From Metridium senile (taxonomy: Eukaryota > Cnidaria > Anthozoa > Actiniaria > Metridiidae): 64,000 bases of DNA. The position numbers and the translations under genes were made by a program. The stretch's first letter is position 1. Each line of letters starts with the position of its first letter. The notes beneath the pieces are model-generated. The model saw nothing but the letters and a program-made list of their open reading frames with translations. It did no database searches and was not told where the DNA came from. The stretch spans positions 13,415,711 through 13,479,710 of the forward strand of contig OX459108.1 of NCBI GenBank assembly GCA_949775045.1. The letters run 5' to 3'. Below are positions 13,901 to 24,860 of the stretch, piece by piece.

Positions 13901-14832
13901 TCCCCCCTCCCCCACGCCCCCGCGTCCCCCACAAATTGCAACAAAAGAGGTTTTTTTTGCAAATCAGTTGTGATTTTGTATTGATTTACCTCTTTTAATG
14001 ACGCTGAAGTGTCTAATTAAAAAGAACTAGAGCTGAAGCAACTGAAGCTAGACAGTGTGGACCAAAAGCTGCACGATTCAACTATTTGACATTTTAAAAT
14101 ATTACAAACTATTATTCAACTGAATAAATTCCCAATATTTAGATCTGAATACTTTCATTCAGCTTCTTTTTGACAAACTTTGTTTTTCACTTGAAAACCC
14201 GACTTATTTGTGTAATAACAAAAAGTCGCATTACACAGGGATAGACTTGCTATAAGATCCAAAACGGAAAAAAAAAAAAAAACACGACTTTGGGAAAGTC
14301 TACACAGGGACCACGGAGCACATTACTAAGTAGGGGAGCTGGCATTTGAAACATTAACCAAAACTAGACTGAAAAATAGCTATAAAAACATATCAAACAC
14401 CGACGCAGCCTATACTAGTTAAGGTGGATCACTATAGTTTTTGAAAAGCCACACCAGGCCGTTATAAACGTCGTTTTGACAAACTTCCCAATTTTCGATT
14501 GACCTGAAACTTTTACAGATTATCAGTCTTAGACTGAAATTTAAAACAATATACTTTGTTTTTAGATTTGTATTTTAATAGCAGCGATATACAGGAAAAA
14601 CGGAAATCAGTTGCGCTCAAATTGTAGACGAACGCGATGAGATCTCGAAAAGCGGCTACCACCACAGTAAACTACAACACTAGGCACCCAAAATATCAAA
14701 GAATTAGAGAAATCTGTATGTTTGATTTCGAGAAAATTACAGATATATTTTGTACTTTGTAGTTTTGAGTGTTAGAAGGAATCACTCAATGTGTGGCAAT
14801 GTGACTTACAATAACTGAACAAATAGCGCTCA
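10934..14832. repeat. 3.9-kb tandem repeat, unit 3
   Basis: This unit is essentially identical to unit 2 across its length. It contains a further terminal exon copy and the same MITEs. Confidence 0.95.
12578..12632 (+). pseudogene. Third copy of the CYB5R4 terminal exon
   Basis: The acceptor, coding part and stop are the same as at 4779-4833. It is the most distal of the three copies and sits in tandem unit 3. Confidence 0.85.
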
Positions 14833-15366
14833 AAAGTAAGTGACTATAGTTGGCTATTTACAAGCATGGTGGAGAATTAAAAGTCCCCTTCACAGTTCCC
14901 TGCGCCATGAGAACATTGAGCTTGCAATGATAGAGACACCTGAATAATTGTCCGTTAAGGTGTTAAAAGGTCTCTATCATTGCAAGCTCAATCTTTGTCT
15001 CACTTCAATGCAAAGGCCCGGCTACCTTTCAAGATGGCGCAGGGAACCGTGAATAAGACTATTGAATTTGAACTATTAAATCTGAAATAAGCTAGCCTCA
15101 GCTAGTGGTCAGAGCAGGACTTGACTTGGCAGTAAACAGACCACTCAACCATGCTGCCTCCTTGAGCATTCTTTAATGACAGTATAAGCGTGCATAAATA
15201 TTGTTATTTCTTGAATTCATTCTTTTTGTATCTCCTTCTGATCTCCTCTTTTCTAAATAATTTCTTCTCTGAATGCCTTTACTTCTATATTGCATATACA
15301 TATACCTAATTGCAAGAACGTTGTCCTAACTTTTGTAATTTAGTGGGAAAGGAATTAATTAAAAGA
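14833..15366. repeat. Truncated fourth tandem unit
   Basis: The first 530 bases of the unit recur here with small differences (for example a 4-bp insertion at TTGAATTCATTC near 15212). The copy stops inside the TACCTAATTGCAAGAA MITE. Bases 15367-15540 then resemble the later part of the unit (near 6446-6620) in diverged form, so a deletion or rearrangement has removed most of this copy. Confidence 0.85.
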
Positions 15367-15639
15367 CAGACTTGCTATAAGATCCAAAACGAAAAAAAAA
15401 TCCACGACTTTGAGAAAGTCTACATAGGGACCACGGAGCACATTACTAAGTGGAGGAGCTGGCATTTGAAACATTAACACTATAGACTGAAAAATAGCTA
15501 TAAAACAAATCAAACACCGACGCAGCCTATACTAGTTAACTCGCTAGTTTCCATTTATAAAAACATATTGTTATTTTCAAATTTTTTATCGGCGCAAAAA
15601 GCCACCCCTCGTCTCAGCGGTCCATGTTGGCCCTTGTTA

Positions 15640-15905
15640 CATTTTCAGTTTGCGAATCATGCAGAATGGCATGGAGACTACTTACTGAACAAAGCAAACA
15701 TGTTTTTTCCTGTTTTGATATACTTGATATAAAAATAGAAGAACTTCCACTGAGCTTCATTCGTATTTCAGAAGTACACCCGACCATATATCCAGGTGTA
15801 GTTGCTGCGCTAAGCTGAATATACGAGTGACTACCTGAAAGATTCCAGATTTATTAAGGTATTTTAAAAATTCCCATCGTGTTCATTCCTAGGGTTTTGT
15901 ACTGT
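15640..15905 (+). promoter_or_regulatory. Conserved upstream module of secreted gene A
   Basis: This block resembles 18600-18840 (before gene B) and 27490-27700 (before gene C). They share CAGAAG near GACCAT, a TGC..TAAGCTGA / CTGAGCTGA core, and TTCATTCC followed by TAGGG or TTGG. Conservation upstream of all three paralogs suggests the promoter and a non-coding first exon were duplicated with each gene. Because each ATG abuts a splice acceptor, a 5' UTR exon must lie somewhere upstream. The start site itself is not resolved. Confidence 0.4.
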
Positions 15906-16150
15906 AATGTAATCCATCATTATAAGGCCGAACACGTGTTCTTATAGAGAACAAATCTGTTTTAAAAGTCAAACAGTTGTTGTCATCAACGCGTTTTTGT
16001 CGAAAGCTAGACAACGCTTTTTCTTCAAGCTCATTTGTTTTGTTTCGAAGTTATCTCTTTTTGTCTCAGTTTTGGTAGTGATTAGTTTATCTTATGCATT
16101 AAGTGCATTTTAGAACATTTTTCTTTTCTACATTTGCACTATATCAGTAT

Positions 16151-16475
16151 CAATTGCCCTATTTCATTATGACGTCACGATGTGTTTTAGTGGGGATAGA
16201 ATCGCCGAAAACAAAGACAATTTCAACTAAATCTTCCTTCTCTTTGAAAATTGAGCTTCATATTATCCAGTTTTTATGTATGTTATGTGTCTATGTTTAT
16301 GCTTACATATTTATGGTATTTTGTTGTCATTTCTTTCCTCTCCGTCTTGTAAATGCAAATTTATTGTGTATTCTCGTTTTGTTGTTATGAATCTATCCCC
16401 CACTGGCGACCATGATCCTTAGCGTTAAGACAATAGAATGTTTTGATGTGACGTCATAGTGAAATAGGACAATTG
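16151..16475. mobile_element. MITE with CAATTG..CCTATTTCA..TGACGTCA ends
   Basis: The left end (CAATTGCCCTATTTCATTAT, then GACGTCAC) is mirrored at the right end (TGACGTCATAGTGAAATAGG, then ACAATTG). The element lies just upstream of gene A's coding start and puts a TGACGTCA CRE-like octamer at its right end, with a one-base variant at the left. Sequence near 36.69-36.75 kb shares its right half. Confidence 0.7.
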
Positions 16476-16533
16476 AGCATTAGCCATATGCAGTTAAAAC
16501 ACTGCCTATTGTGTTTTTTTTTTTATATCGCAG

Positions 16534-17457
16534 ATGAAACTCCTGTACGTCCTAGTTCTGTTTGGGGCGTTTACCCTGTGGGATACTGCTAATGGAAATT
16601 GCGACACAGTGAGTATCAAAAAAAAAGTTTAGCGTATTGTCGGAAGCCAACTCCATTAAATTCCCAGGTGTATTTATTCACGTATTTTTGTCTAAAAGCT
16701 GTGTATTATCATTGTTTTATTTCAGTACCCCAAAAGCTGCAAAGACCTTACGCATGCCCAACCAAGTGGCGTCTACAAGATCCGCCCGTATGGAATTGAT
16801 CTCCCCATTGAGGTGTATTGTGAAAAAGCAACAGCAGTCATTGGAGGAAAGGGTCAAGGTGCCTTTACATTCCTTCCTCGCAGCTTGGCAACAAGAAAAG
16901 ATGCAAAACAAATAATCTCCAGACTCTTCACAGACAAGAAAAACGTATTGCTCAAGTTACAGAAAAAAGTCGATCGCAGTGAGGCGTACACACTGATCCA
17001 GCCCCACCCTCGATTCGCTAAAATAAACTTTGCAGTCTTGATCAACAGTTACCATGGCTACACCCAACCACAGAACCGCGCCATGCACGATTACATTTTC
17101 CTTGGGATCCTTCGCAGCAGCGTTGCAAGGAAAAGAACCATCCAGGGATTCAGGTCCAATGGGCATGTCGTCCAGTTTCGCAACTGTGACGCTAATCCTA
17201 ACAGCTACTTCGCCTTCTTCCCTAACCACAACCAGCAAACACCAAGCAACTACCATGGTAGAAACCTTGTATACGAAAAAAGGGGTGTGGCTGTGGATTG
17301 GCGTTCCAAGGCAAAACCCATTACCAACCCCGACCGCATGATGCCAAACGAGTTCTTCTTTTTCACGGAGCTGCATTTTGGAGGTTGTGGCACTTACACG
17401 TCCAGTGACCGTTGGAATAAGTTTGGATACCACGCCACTGCTATTGGTATTCGCTAA
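16534..17457 (+). CDS. Secreted protein of unknown function, paralog A
   Basis: Two coding exons, 16534-16608 and 16726-17457, joined in phase 0, encode 268 residues. Exon one encodes a signal peptide (MKLLYVLVLFGAF, cut probably after TANG). The ATG follows a TTTTTATATCGCAG acceptor directly, so an untranslated exon lies upstream. The mature part opens with SCKDL...PSGVYKI...EVYC, a pattern like the entry of fibrinogen-like domains, but the GGWT-type core of that family is not visible. The C-terminal part is rich in Asn, Phe and Gly (NCDANPNSYFAFFPNHNQQ, HFGGCG) and ends GYHATAIGIR. There are five cysteines in the mature chain, an odd number that would allow a disulfide between chains. It is basic and has no membrane span after the signal. 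Poly(A) signal at 17851. I do not recognise the family. Confidence 0.88.
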
Positions 17458-17850
17458 TTAATTAGGAATAACAAGGCTTTGCATTTCCTACTGTCTTAAA
17501 GATTTAGTGTTGCTTCAATTCACAACTTAATTATGTAGCTTTGGTCTGTTGTAAACCAATTTAATAATCATGCATGAGCATATGTTCACCCTAGTTATAG
17601 ATGATCGTTTCCACTGTCGTGAAGATTTAGTGTTGTTTTCAGTATAGTTTGTAGCTGCCATATAATCACGAAACGTCGCTTCACATGTTGCTTCAATTCA
17701 TACCCTATAGTAGCTTTGTTCTGTTGTAAATCACATTTCTGGTTAAACATTTTGTATACTCATGTAGCCCAAGTTAGATATTGACTATTGCTTAGGACAT
17801 GCAATGTAGCTGTTCCTTGTAATCAAAGGTAGGATATAAAGAAGCTCAAC

Positions 17851-17856
17851 AATAAA
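17851..17856 (+). terminator. Poly(A) signal of gene A
   Basis: AATAAA lies in the conserved context CTCAACAATAAAAGAGAG, about 390 bp after the stop. The equivalent context recurs after genes B (21090) and C (29907). Confidence 0.7.
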
Positions 17857-18600
17857 AGAGAGTTTTCTTGAACAACCATGTGGTTCTTATTCTTGTGTAA
17901 TACTTTGATGGATTTCTTTTTTTATCGAAATTGCTTTCTCATGAATTATTAATGCGTTTTATAAGTATAGTTTAATAAACGAATTGAGTTGAGTTGAATA
18001 TCGAATACTGTAGTCCAAGACCGAAATGCATAGTATATCTTACGTATTTTTTTATTTTAAGTTTATAAGACCAATAATGCATTTCGGGCTATGAATGCAC
18101 TTTTTAGTATTCGCAAGTCAACCTTTTTTGAAACAATGTCGAGTTGAGATCGTCAATTAGTTTAAAACAAACAACTGTTGGTGTCTGTCATTTCGACTTC
18201 CTTCCTTTCTTCTTTCAGTGCGAACAATTATCGACTGGAAAAATCTTGATAAGAGCTTAAAATAACCTTCTTGCTATAAATTATTTTAAAAAATGGATTT
18301 TTATTAATGAATAAACATATAAATTGATATTTCAATCAGTAATTATTTCATATAGATTTTATACATGGTTTTTAATCGTAAGTTACTTAGAATTATACTT
18401 GAGATTAGTATGGATTGATGAGGGCCATTAGATCATCAGTTGCTGTTTAATACTGTCATAAATATGGCTATAATTAAGTTGCCCTCTTTAAATAAAGTTT
18501 ATAACAACTACATAAGGTCTGTTATGACGCTTCATTGCATCTTGGCCAATCATGCAGAGTTATTTGTGATGTAAAATGTCAATTTGAATTGATTAAAAAA
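17857..18600. other. Intergenic, decayed hairpin element
   Basis: No gene is visible here. Bases 18000-18140 hold a decayed palindrome (GACCGAAATGCAT / ATGCATTTCGGG) related to the MITE at 34821-35094 inside the P450 intron. Confidence 0.5.
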
Positions 18601-19146
18601 AAAAACACACTAAAATATGCAAACAAGTTTTTTTCTGTTTCGATAGTTAGCTTTACATGTTACAAGTTGAACAACTTTCAACATCATTCACTTCAGAAGG
18701 ACTCTTGACCATTGTATGTGCACTGAGCTGAGTTTACGAGTGACTTCCTATAGAAGATTCTATTCCAGGTATTTTAAATGTTCCAATCCTGTTCATTCCT
18801 AGGGTTGTATACTGTAATTAATCCCATTATTACAGGGTAGTTAAAATCATCAAGGATTTCTTATGGAACGGAAAAAAGCAAAAATAAAATATCTATAACG
18901 CATTCATAGGAGATTATTTTGCAGGAGGTCTCAGTACTCTCAGTCAAATAACCAGATTGCGAATCTCAGTTAAACGCAATTAAAATCCATCAGATGATTA
19001 GATGAATTTCATCAACAGATCAATTAAAACCCATCTACTTTTATTCCATCTTTATATTTAAAATCGTTAGGAGGTTTAAAACAAATTCATGCCAACTTTG
19101 ACCCTCGTAGTATACCGAAAAATATTCAGTTCCTATTTTTACAAAG

Positions 19147-19477
19147 ACGCGTTTCGATCGAAAGAGAACGCTTTTTCTTCAAGTTCGATCCCTAAAGTCA
19201 TTATTACCTCTTGTTGCAGTAAGTGCATGGATTGTGTTTTGATACCATGCATTACTCTGATTGTCTGAGAATCTTTGCTGTATTTCAACAGTAATGCGGA
19301 AATGTTTTTTTTTAATTTCTAAAATTTGTAACTGTCATTTCACATTCAGTTGGTGATTAAATTTACAATTCAATTCCCATGCACAAAAACACATGTGTTC
19401 TATTTGGATTGAGGCCATAGAAAACTATCTTCTAGTCGATCTATAAAAAAAAGCGTTCTCTTTCGATCGAAACGCGT
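19147..19477. mobile_element. Foldback with ACGCGTTTCGATCGAAAGAG ends upstream of gene B
   Basis: ACGCGTTTCGATCGAAAGAG continues into AACGCTTTTT and is mirrored almost perfectly at 19450-19477. The left half (CGCGTTT..TCGA..ACGCT) is also present before gene A (15991) and gene C (27771), which each have a single copy. The inverted copy before B is therefore unusual. Confidence 0.75.
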
Positions 19478-19558
19478 TCCTTCTCTATTCATTACTCAAG
19501 CACCGGCCACATCGATATCAGCCATGTATTCAATGATTGTTTTTTTTGTATATCTCAG

Positions 19559-20717
19559 ATGAAATTCATGTATGTCCTTGCCCTCTTTTGGGTGTCTATG
19601 CTGTGGGATATTGCTGACGCATGTGACCATCAAATGGTAAGTATTAACGATCAGATTACAATTAATAAGGATCAAGGCTTATGGCCGTTTGCACCCATTA
19701 CATATATAGTTGCGTTAAATGATAAAATTAAAGAACTTTTGAGGAAGTCCTGTATCTTGGCAAAGACCTATTTCGGGTCCAAAAGTCGCCTAAAATCGCC
19801 AATAAACGCATCAAAGTCTCCTTAATGCAGTGTAATCATTACAATACCCAGAATAGTTTTGAAGGGGATGAATAAGTGTCAAAGTAGTAGTCAAGTCAAT
19901 TTTAGAAAAATATTTTTCTCTAAAATGGCGTAAAGTCGTGAAAATAGGCCGGAAGTTTAATATCATATTTGTTTAATTTCAGTACCGCAGAAGTTGCAAC
20001 GACCTGCATTCCAACGCCCCAAGTGGTGTCTACAAGATCCTTTTGAGAGGAGTTTATAGCCCTATTGAGGTGTACTGTGAAAGAGCACATGGAATCATTG
20101 GAGGAAAGGGTCAGCGTGCCTATACGTTCCTTCCTCGAAGCTTCACTAGAAGATCAGATGCACGTTACATAATCAACGCACTCTTCAAAGACAAGAAAAA
20201 CGTATTACTCAAGTTACAGAAAAAAGCCGATCGCAGTGAGGCTTACACCCTGATCCAGCCCCATCCTCGATTCGCTAAAACAAACTTTGCAGTCTTGATC
20301 AACCGTTACTATGGCTACACCCAACCACGCAACCACTTCATGAAGGACCAGATTTTCCTTGGGATCCTTCGCAAGAGAACGGCAAAGAAAAGAACCATCA
20401 TGCAGGGATTCAGGTCCAATGGGCATGTCGTCCAGTTTCGCAACTGTGACGCTAATCCTAACAGCTACTTCGCCTTCTTCCCTAACCACAACCAGCAAAC
20501 ACCAAGCAACTACCATGGTAGAAACCTTGTATACGAAAGAAGGGGTGTGGCTGTGGATTGGCGTTCCAAGGCAAAACCCATTACCAACCCCGACCGCATG
20601 ATGCCAAACGAGTTCTTCTTTTTCACGGAGCTGCATTTTGGAGGCTGTGGTACTTACACGTCCAGTGACCGTTGGAATAAGTTTGGATACCACGCCACTG
20701 CTATTGGAATTCGCTAA
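19559..20717 (+). CDS. Secreted protein of unknown function, paralog B
   Basis: Exons 19559-19636 and 19983-20717 join in phase 0 and encode 270 residues. The signal peptide is MKFMYVLALFWVSMLWDIADA. The ATG again follows the splice acceptor directly (GTATATCTCAG). The mature chain keeps SCNDL...PSGVYKI, EVYC, NCD and GGCG. The second half of its large exon (from about 20400) is nearly base-for-base identical to gene A, while the first half is clearly diverged, so the two have probably exchanged sequence by gene conversion. The 346-bp intron is longer than in A (117 bp). Poly(A) signal at 21090. Function unknown; see gene A for domain remarks. Confidence 0.88.
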
Positions 20718-22160
20718 TTAATTAGGAATAACAAGGCTTTGCTTTTCCCACTGTCTTAAAGATTTAGTGTTGCTTCAATTCACAACTTAATTATGTAGCT
20801 TTGGTCAGTTGTAAACCAATTTAATAATCATGCATGAGCATATGTTCACCCTAGTTAGATGATCGTTTCCACTGTCGTGAAGATTTAGTGTTGTTTTCAG
20901 TATAGTTTGTAGCTGCTATGTAATCACGAAACACAACAGTTCATTCCCCCTCTCCGTTATGTAGGGTTTTTGTTGTAAACCATAAGGTTAAACCCTCATA
21001 ATAAACATATACACCTATAGATGATGCATGACACAACTAGTATATTGTAGCTGTTCCTTGTAATCAAAGGCAGAGTAAAGAAGGTCAACAATAAAATAGA
21101 GTTGACTTGAATGTCATCCAACCATGTGTTGTACTTTATTTTCTATTTCGTTATTCCTTTCAAACAACAATCTCTTCTCTTTTGCAATTGCTTAAATTGC
21201 GTCAATTATCGTTTAGATCATTCCATCACTGTATTTATATCTTAACGATTCAATGCATCAGTCAATGGAAATAGTTTTCGGGTTTCCTTCCTCCAATTAG
21301 CGTTTAGATCAGAGATAAGATAAGACAATCCTGTAATGCTGATTAGATAACAGCATAGACGAAAGTATGCGAATACATTAGCGGTGGTCACATGTTTGGG
21401 CTTTTTGCTGTAAATCATGGAATATGGAATCTAAGAATTTCTGAATGTCAGAATATCCAAACGTTTTCTCTGCCTACATAAAACCTAGCTGATTAGCCAC
21501 TTACCCACACTTCCTAGCGATCTTAACTGTCCTATGACTTTGAATTATTATTGAAATAATTCAATATTCTGTTGCCTTTTACTCTTTTTTTGTTCTAAAT
21601 GAATTGAATCCAAATATGCCAAACTCTTTAACTGTCTAGCCTTGTGTTTATGCTGGAACATAATAGAGTGTGTGGGTGTCAGCCGAAAACAAAAGTTATT
21701 GAGAGCTGATCGAGTAGTCACCATATTTGGTGTATATACTACTTTTGATTATTTCGAAATTTGTTAGCATGAAACTGTTTTCGTTGGATTTCTCTTTCTT
21801 GTAGACCTTTTAACTGTGCATCCTTTCTTTGTATTTCTTCCTTGGCTGTCAGATATAAACTGGAGATATTTTTCTTTAAGATAATATTCTGCTCCTTTAG
21901 TGATTGGTTCTGTGAGGAGACAAAACGTTGATAAACGTTTATGATTTTTGTCTTGGTGCAAAGAGGTTGGCAATATCGGGGGGGAGGGGGGTCACGTCAT
22001 TTTTGGAAGCTATATAGGGTGGGGTTGTTACTAATTTTATCAGTGCGGCTTTGGTACGTTATGATTATAGACTGGGCAAATGTAGGGGGGGGGGGGGGGG
22101 GGGGTATGATATTTTTTACCAAGCAAGAAGGGGGTTTGTGTAATATTTGGAAAGACAACT
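20718..22160. repeat. 1.4-kb 3' flank duplicated downstream of gene C
   Basis: From the stop of gene B for about 1.4 kb the sequence is nearly identical to 29535-30930 after gene C. The shared segment contains the 3' UTR, an AATAAA, a FLASH-like exon on the - strand and a poly-G tract (here 22084-22103; a shorter G-rich run at 21979). Small indels distinguish the two copies. Confidence 0.9.
21739..21909 (-). pseudogene. Orphan copy of FLASH-like coiled-coil exon 3
   Basis: Read on the - strand, a CTCCTCACAG acceptor leads into an open frame of 56 codons: NQSLKEQNIILKKNISSLYL, then TAKEEIQRKDAQLKGLQ and on to KFRNNQK and TAG. It is almost identical to 30521-30691 (Ser for Leu at the third residue). 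The upstream exons of the gene exist only next to the other copy. It is therefore either an unused duplicate or an alternative exon of the same - strand gene. The open frame is intact, so recent duplication is likely. Confidence 0.75.
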
Positions 22161-22299
22161 AAGATTTTGTCATGTTCATGAGCATGCATGTTCACCCTAG
22201 TCAGATGATCGAGATCGTTTCCACCGTCGTTTTAATTTAGTGTTGTTTTCAGCGGTATAATTTGTAGCTGCCATGTAATCACGAAACTTGGTTTCAATC

Positions 22300-23390
22300 A
22301 TGTTTGTGTACATGTTTGTGTTATATGACCATAACAAGTTGTTGTTGTGGTAGATATAAATAGATATATTTCTTAAGGTATTTCCGGACTCTTGCTACTG
22401 CGCATCTATTTCGCGCATCTCGTTTTTCATCATTTATTTGCGTTTTTTTGAAAATTTATCTAAATAATCTCTTAATTTGAATCCTAATCTATAACTTCAG
22501 AAAGTATTATGTCATTTCATGCAACTTTGGAGGTAAAATTAAATGGGACATTTTTCGAAGCATGCTCAGATTTTCACTACCTGACATGGTCGCTGTTTTG
22601 TCTCAAAACAACAAATTTACAACTTTGTAAAAATGAACAGATAAAATATAATTTTGACGTCTTTAGTCGTAAAACTAATACAAAATAGGTTTTAGGGTTT
22701 CTGGAGATGACAAGGATAATTTGACAAGTTTCAAGCAGATGTTTAAAGTACTAGAACCCAGTCCCGCGCGGACCTATTAGTATGGTGACCCCCAATTTTT
22801 TTCTTTTTATTCAAGACTGCATTTACTATTCTTACGATTTAGAATAAAAAATAAAATATTCATGCATTGATTTGATTTTCTGAAATTTTACAAATGCTAC
22901 AACTCTATACACATGTAGGGTGCGTAATTGGCGTAGAATTGTACTTCTATGGTCCACTTATACCTATATTTGGAAATGATTCAATGATTTTTATGACAGG
23001 AAATGTTAGATAACCCTTAGATCTATCGTTTGATATAATCTTATGCTTTTCCTAGCAGAATACGTTCGCATTCTATTGACTGCTTTGAATAGGTACTTTT
23101 GAGCAAATCACCGCAAATTATTGCAAATACCTACTTTTACTATATCTTAGAACTCTATAACCAATACGGTGACCCCAATATTTTTTCACGTTTTTTGACT
23201 TGCCTAACAATGATCTATAAATGACAGGATTTAAAAAAAAAATCATTGAAGAAATCCAAGTATCCGATACTACCTTAAGAAACGTGAAATAAACGACAAC
23301 TTGAGTCCATGTAACCGACATCCTTTGCAGGCTTTAGAGTGTGGACTGTAGCTTCGGCTGCGACAACGATTATTGAAATAGGTGTATATA
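22300..23390. mobile_element. Long relative of the MITE at 54.6-54.9 kb
   Basis: Both ends match the compact element in a CUL5 intron. GTGTTATATGACCATAACAA is at 22318, and the right end (ACATCCTTTGCAGG...GACAACGAT...TTGAAATAGGTGTATAT) runs to 23390. The interior of about 900 bp is A/T-rich with no convincing ORF. A short perfect hairpin follows at 23397-23466. Confidence 0.55.
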
Positions 23391-23396
23391 GATAAT

Positions 23397-23466
23397 ATTA
23401 TTGATGATATTGCTATAAGTATCTGATTGACGTCAATAATATACTTATAGCAATATCATCAATAAT
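23397..23466. repeat. Perfect 26-bp-arm hairpin
   Basis: ATTATTGATGATATTGCTAT plus AAGTAT is mirrored by its exact complement, separated by a loop of about 17 bases containing GACGTC. It is probably a very short foldback element. Confidence 0.8.
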
Positions 23467-23822
23467 AAAGTTTTAAGAAGCTCTATTTAATTCGTTTCTC
23501 TTTATCAATAAATTAAAATAATCTTTGTAAATAATGTAATTTTATAGAATTAATTTTCCATTTTAATAAAATTACAAAAGAGCATAAATACTTTAGTCTC
23601 CTTCGCAGCCGTTTTTAGTGAAGGAGACTATAAATACTTATGCAGCTCTCTATTTTTTATTAAAAAAATCATCAATAATTATGTTCAAGTGTTTCCTTGG
23701 TTAATGAAAAGTCCGGATGTGCGTCTATACGGACAAATCATCCGTAAATTTGTTCGTCTATCAAATGTGAATTCAACAAAATCAGACAACTTTTACGTCT
23801 CAAAAGTTGATCATCTTCTAAA

Positions 23823-24860
23823 GTGAAAACGGTTGATGTCAAAAGGGTTACGTCAAAATTTAAGTTGTTTCACTTCCCTTTTAATATACACTTATTTCGA
23901 AAAATGTTGTCCCGGCAGTACGTCCCAACTCTTGTCAATCCAAGACCGAAATGAATTGAATGAATTGTTTGACGTTGGTATTGAAGGTGGCCCGGTAGTA
24001 TTGACTTTGCAGGATAAACATAATTTTGTAACGCATTATTTTGCATCTAAACTTTGTCCGATTTCTACGAAATTTACACATATAGATCTCAAAACTTTGA
24101 AGTTTGAGCTAGTCATATTTTAAGTGCGATTTGTAGAAACTATAAAGAGAAATAATGTTTTTTTTAAAAGCACACGCTTTACTTAAATTGTCAATAAATC
24201 AAAACTTAGAAGATGAATTTATTTCTTTTTTTGAGAGAATATTATTTGGTTATATGGAAACATATTGTAGCAGTTTTATTCAAATATTGACTTTGGAAGT
24301 TTTTTTACAAACGTTTTTAAATTTTTGCGCGCAAAATTAATATAAAAATTCCATTGCTCAAATCTCAATAAGAATTAAAACATAGTTACAAATTTACCTG
24401 TAGAAAGAAAGACCAATACCTCTTGTAACTTCTAATCACAAAATAGCGACTTTGAAGCCAACATTGCTAGCTCTGATTTCTTGAAGAGCTTGTCGACATA
24501 TTGTTGTTCACTACGTAGTGAGCATTTCGAAAATATATCTACTCTATTTCTTCAATTGTTGACCTTGAGTTTTCTATATAGCGTAGATACATGCTTAAGA
24601 GTCATAACTGTGAAATGTGGTCTTCTGTGCTGTTCTAAAAATGACAAAATTAGCGGCCAACGTACAGCAACCACGTTGCGCGTTCATTATACCTCGTTTG
24701 ACTTCCAAGGAAAACCCTTCGCGTTATGTTTATTTACATCAACTTCACAACCTCATAATCCGTGAACACCGGTTCTGCACGAAGAATGTCTTTTTATGCA
24801 AATACAGAGACAATTCAGGCGTAAACACTGCGTCTTTTTTCTATTTCTATTCGCAAAAAA
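23823..24860. repeat. 1038-bp direct repeat, copy 1 (left)
   Basis: This copy is identical over its length to 24861-25898. It contains short open frames (for example 23833-24123, 24155-24340, 24481-24765) that recur exactly in copy 2 but carry no recognisable domain. I regard it as a mobile or foldback element arm. Confidence 0.9.

Noticed and set aside
15624..15818. 64-codon ORF before secreted gene A
   Set aside because: It lies in the conserved upstream block, and the frame is not kept in the equivalent regions of genes B and C.
16957..17433. Antisense ORFs of 139-159 codons opposite the secreted genes (also 20214-20693, 29034-29453)
   Set aside because: They mirror the strongly conserved coding exons, have no motifs or splice context, and vary with the sense frame.
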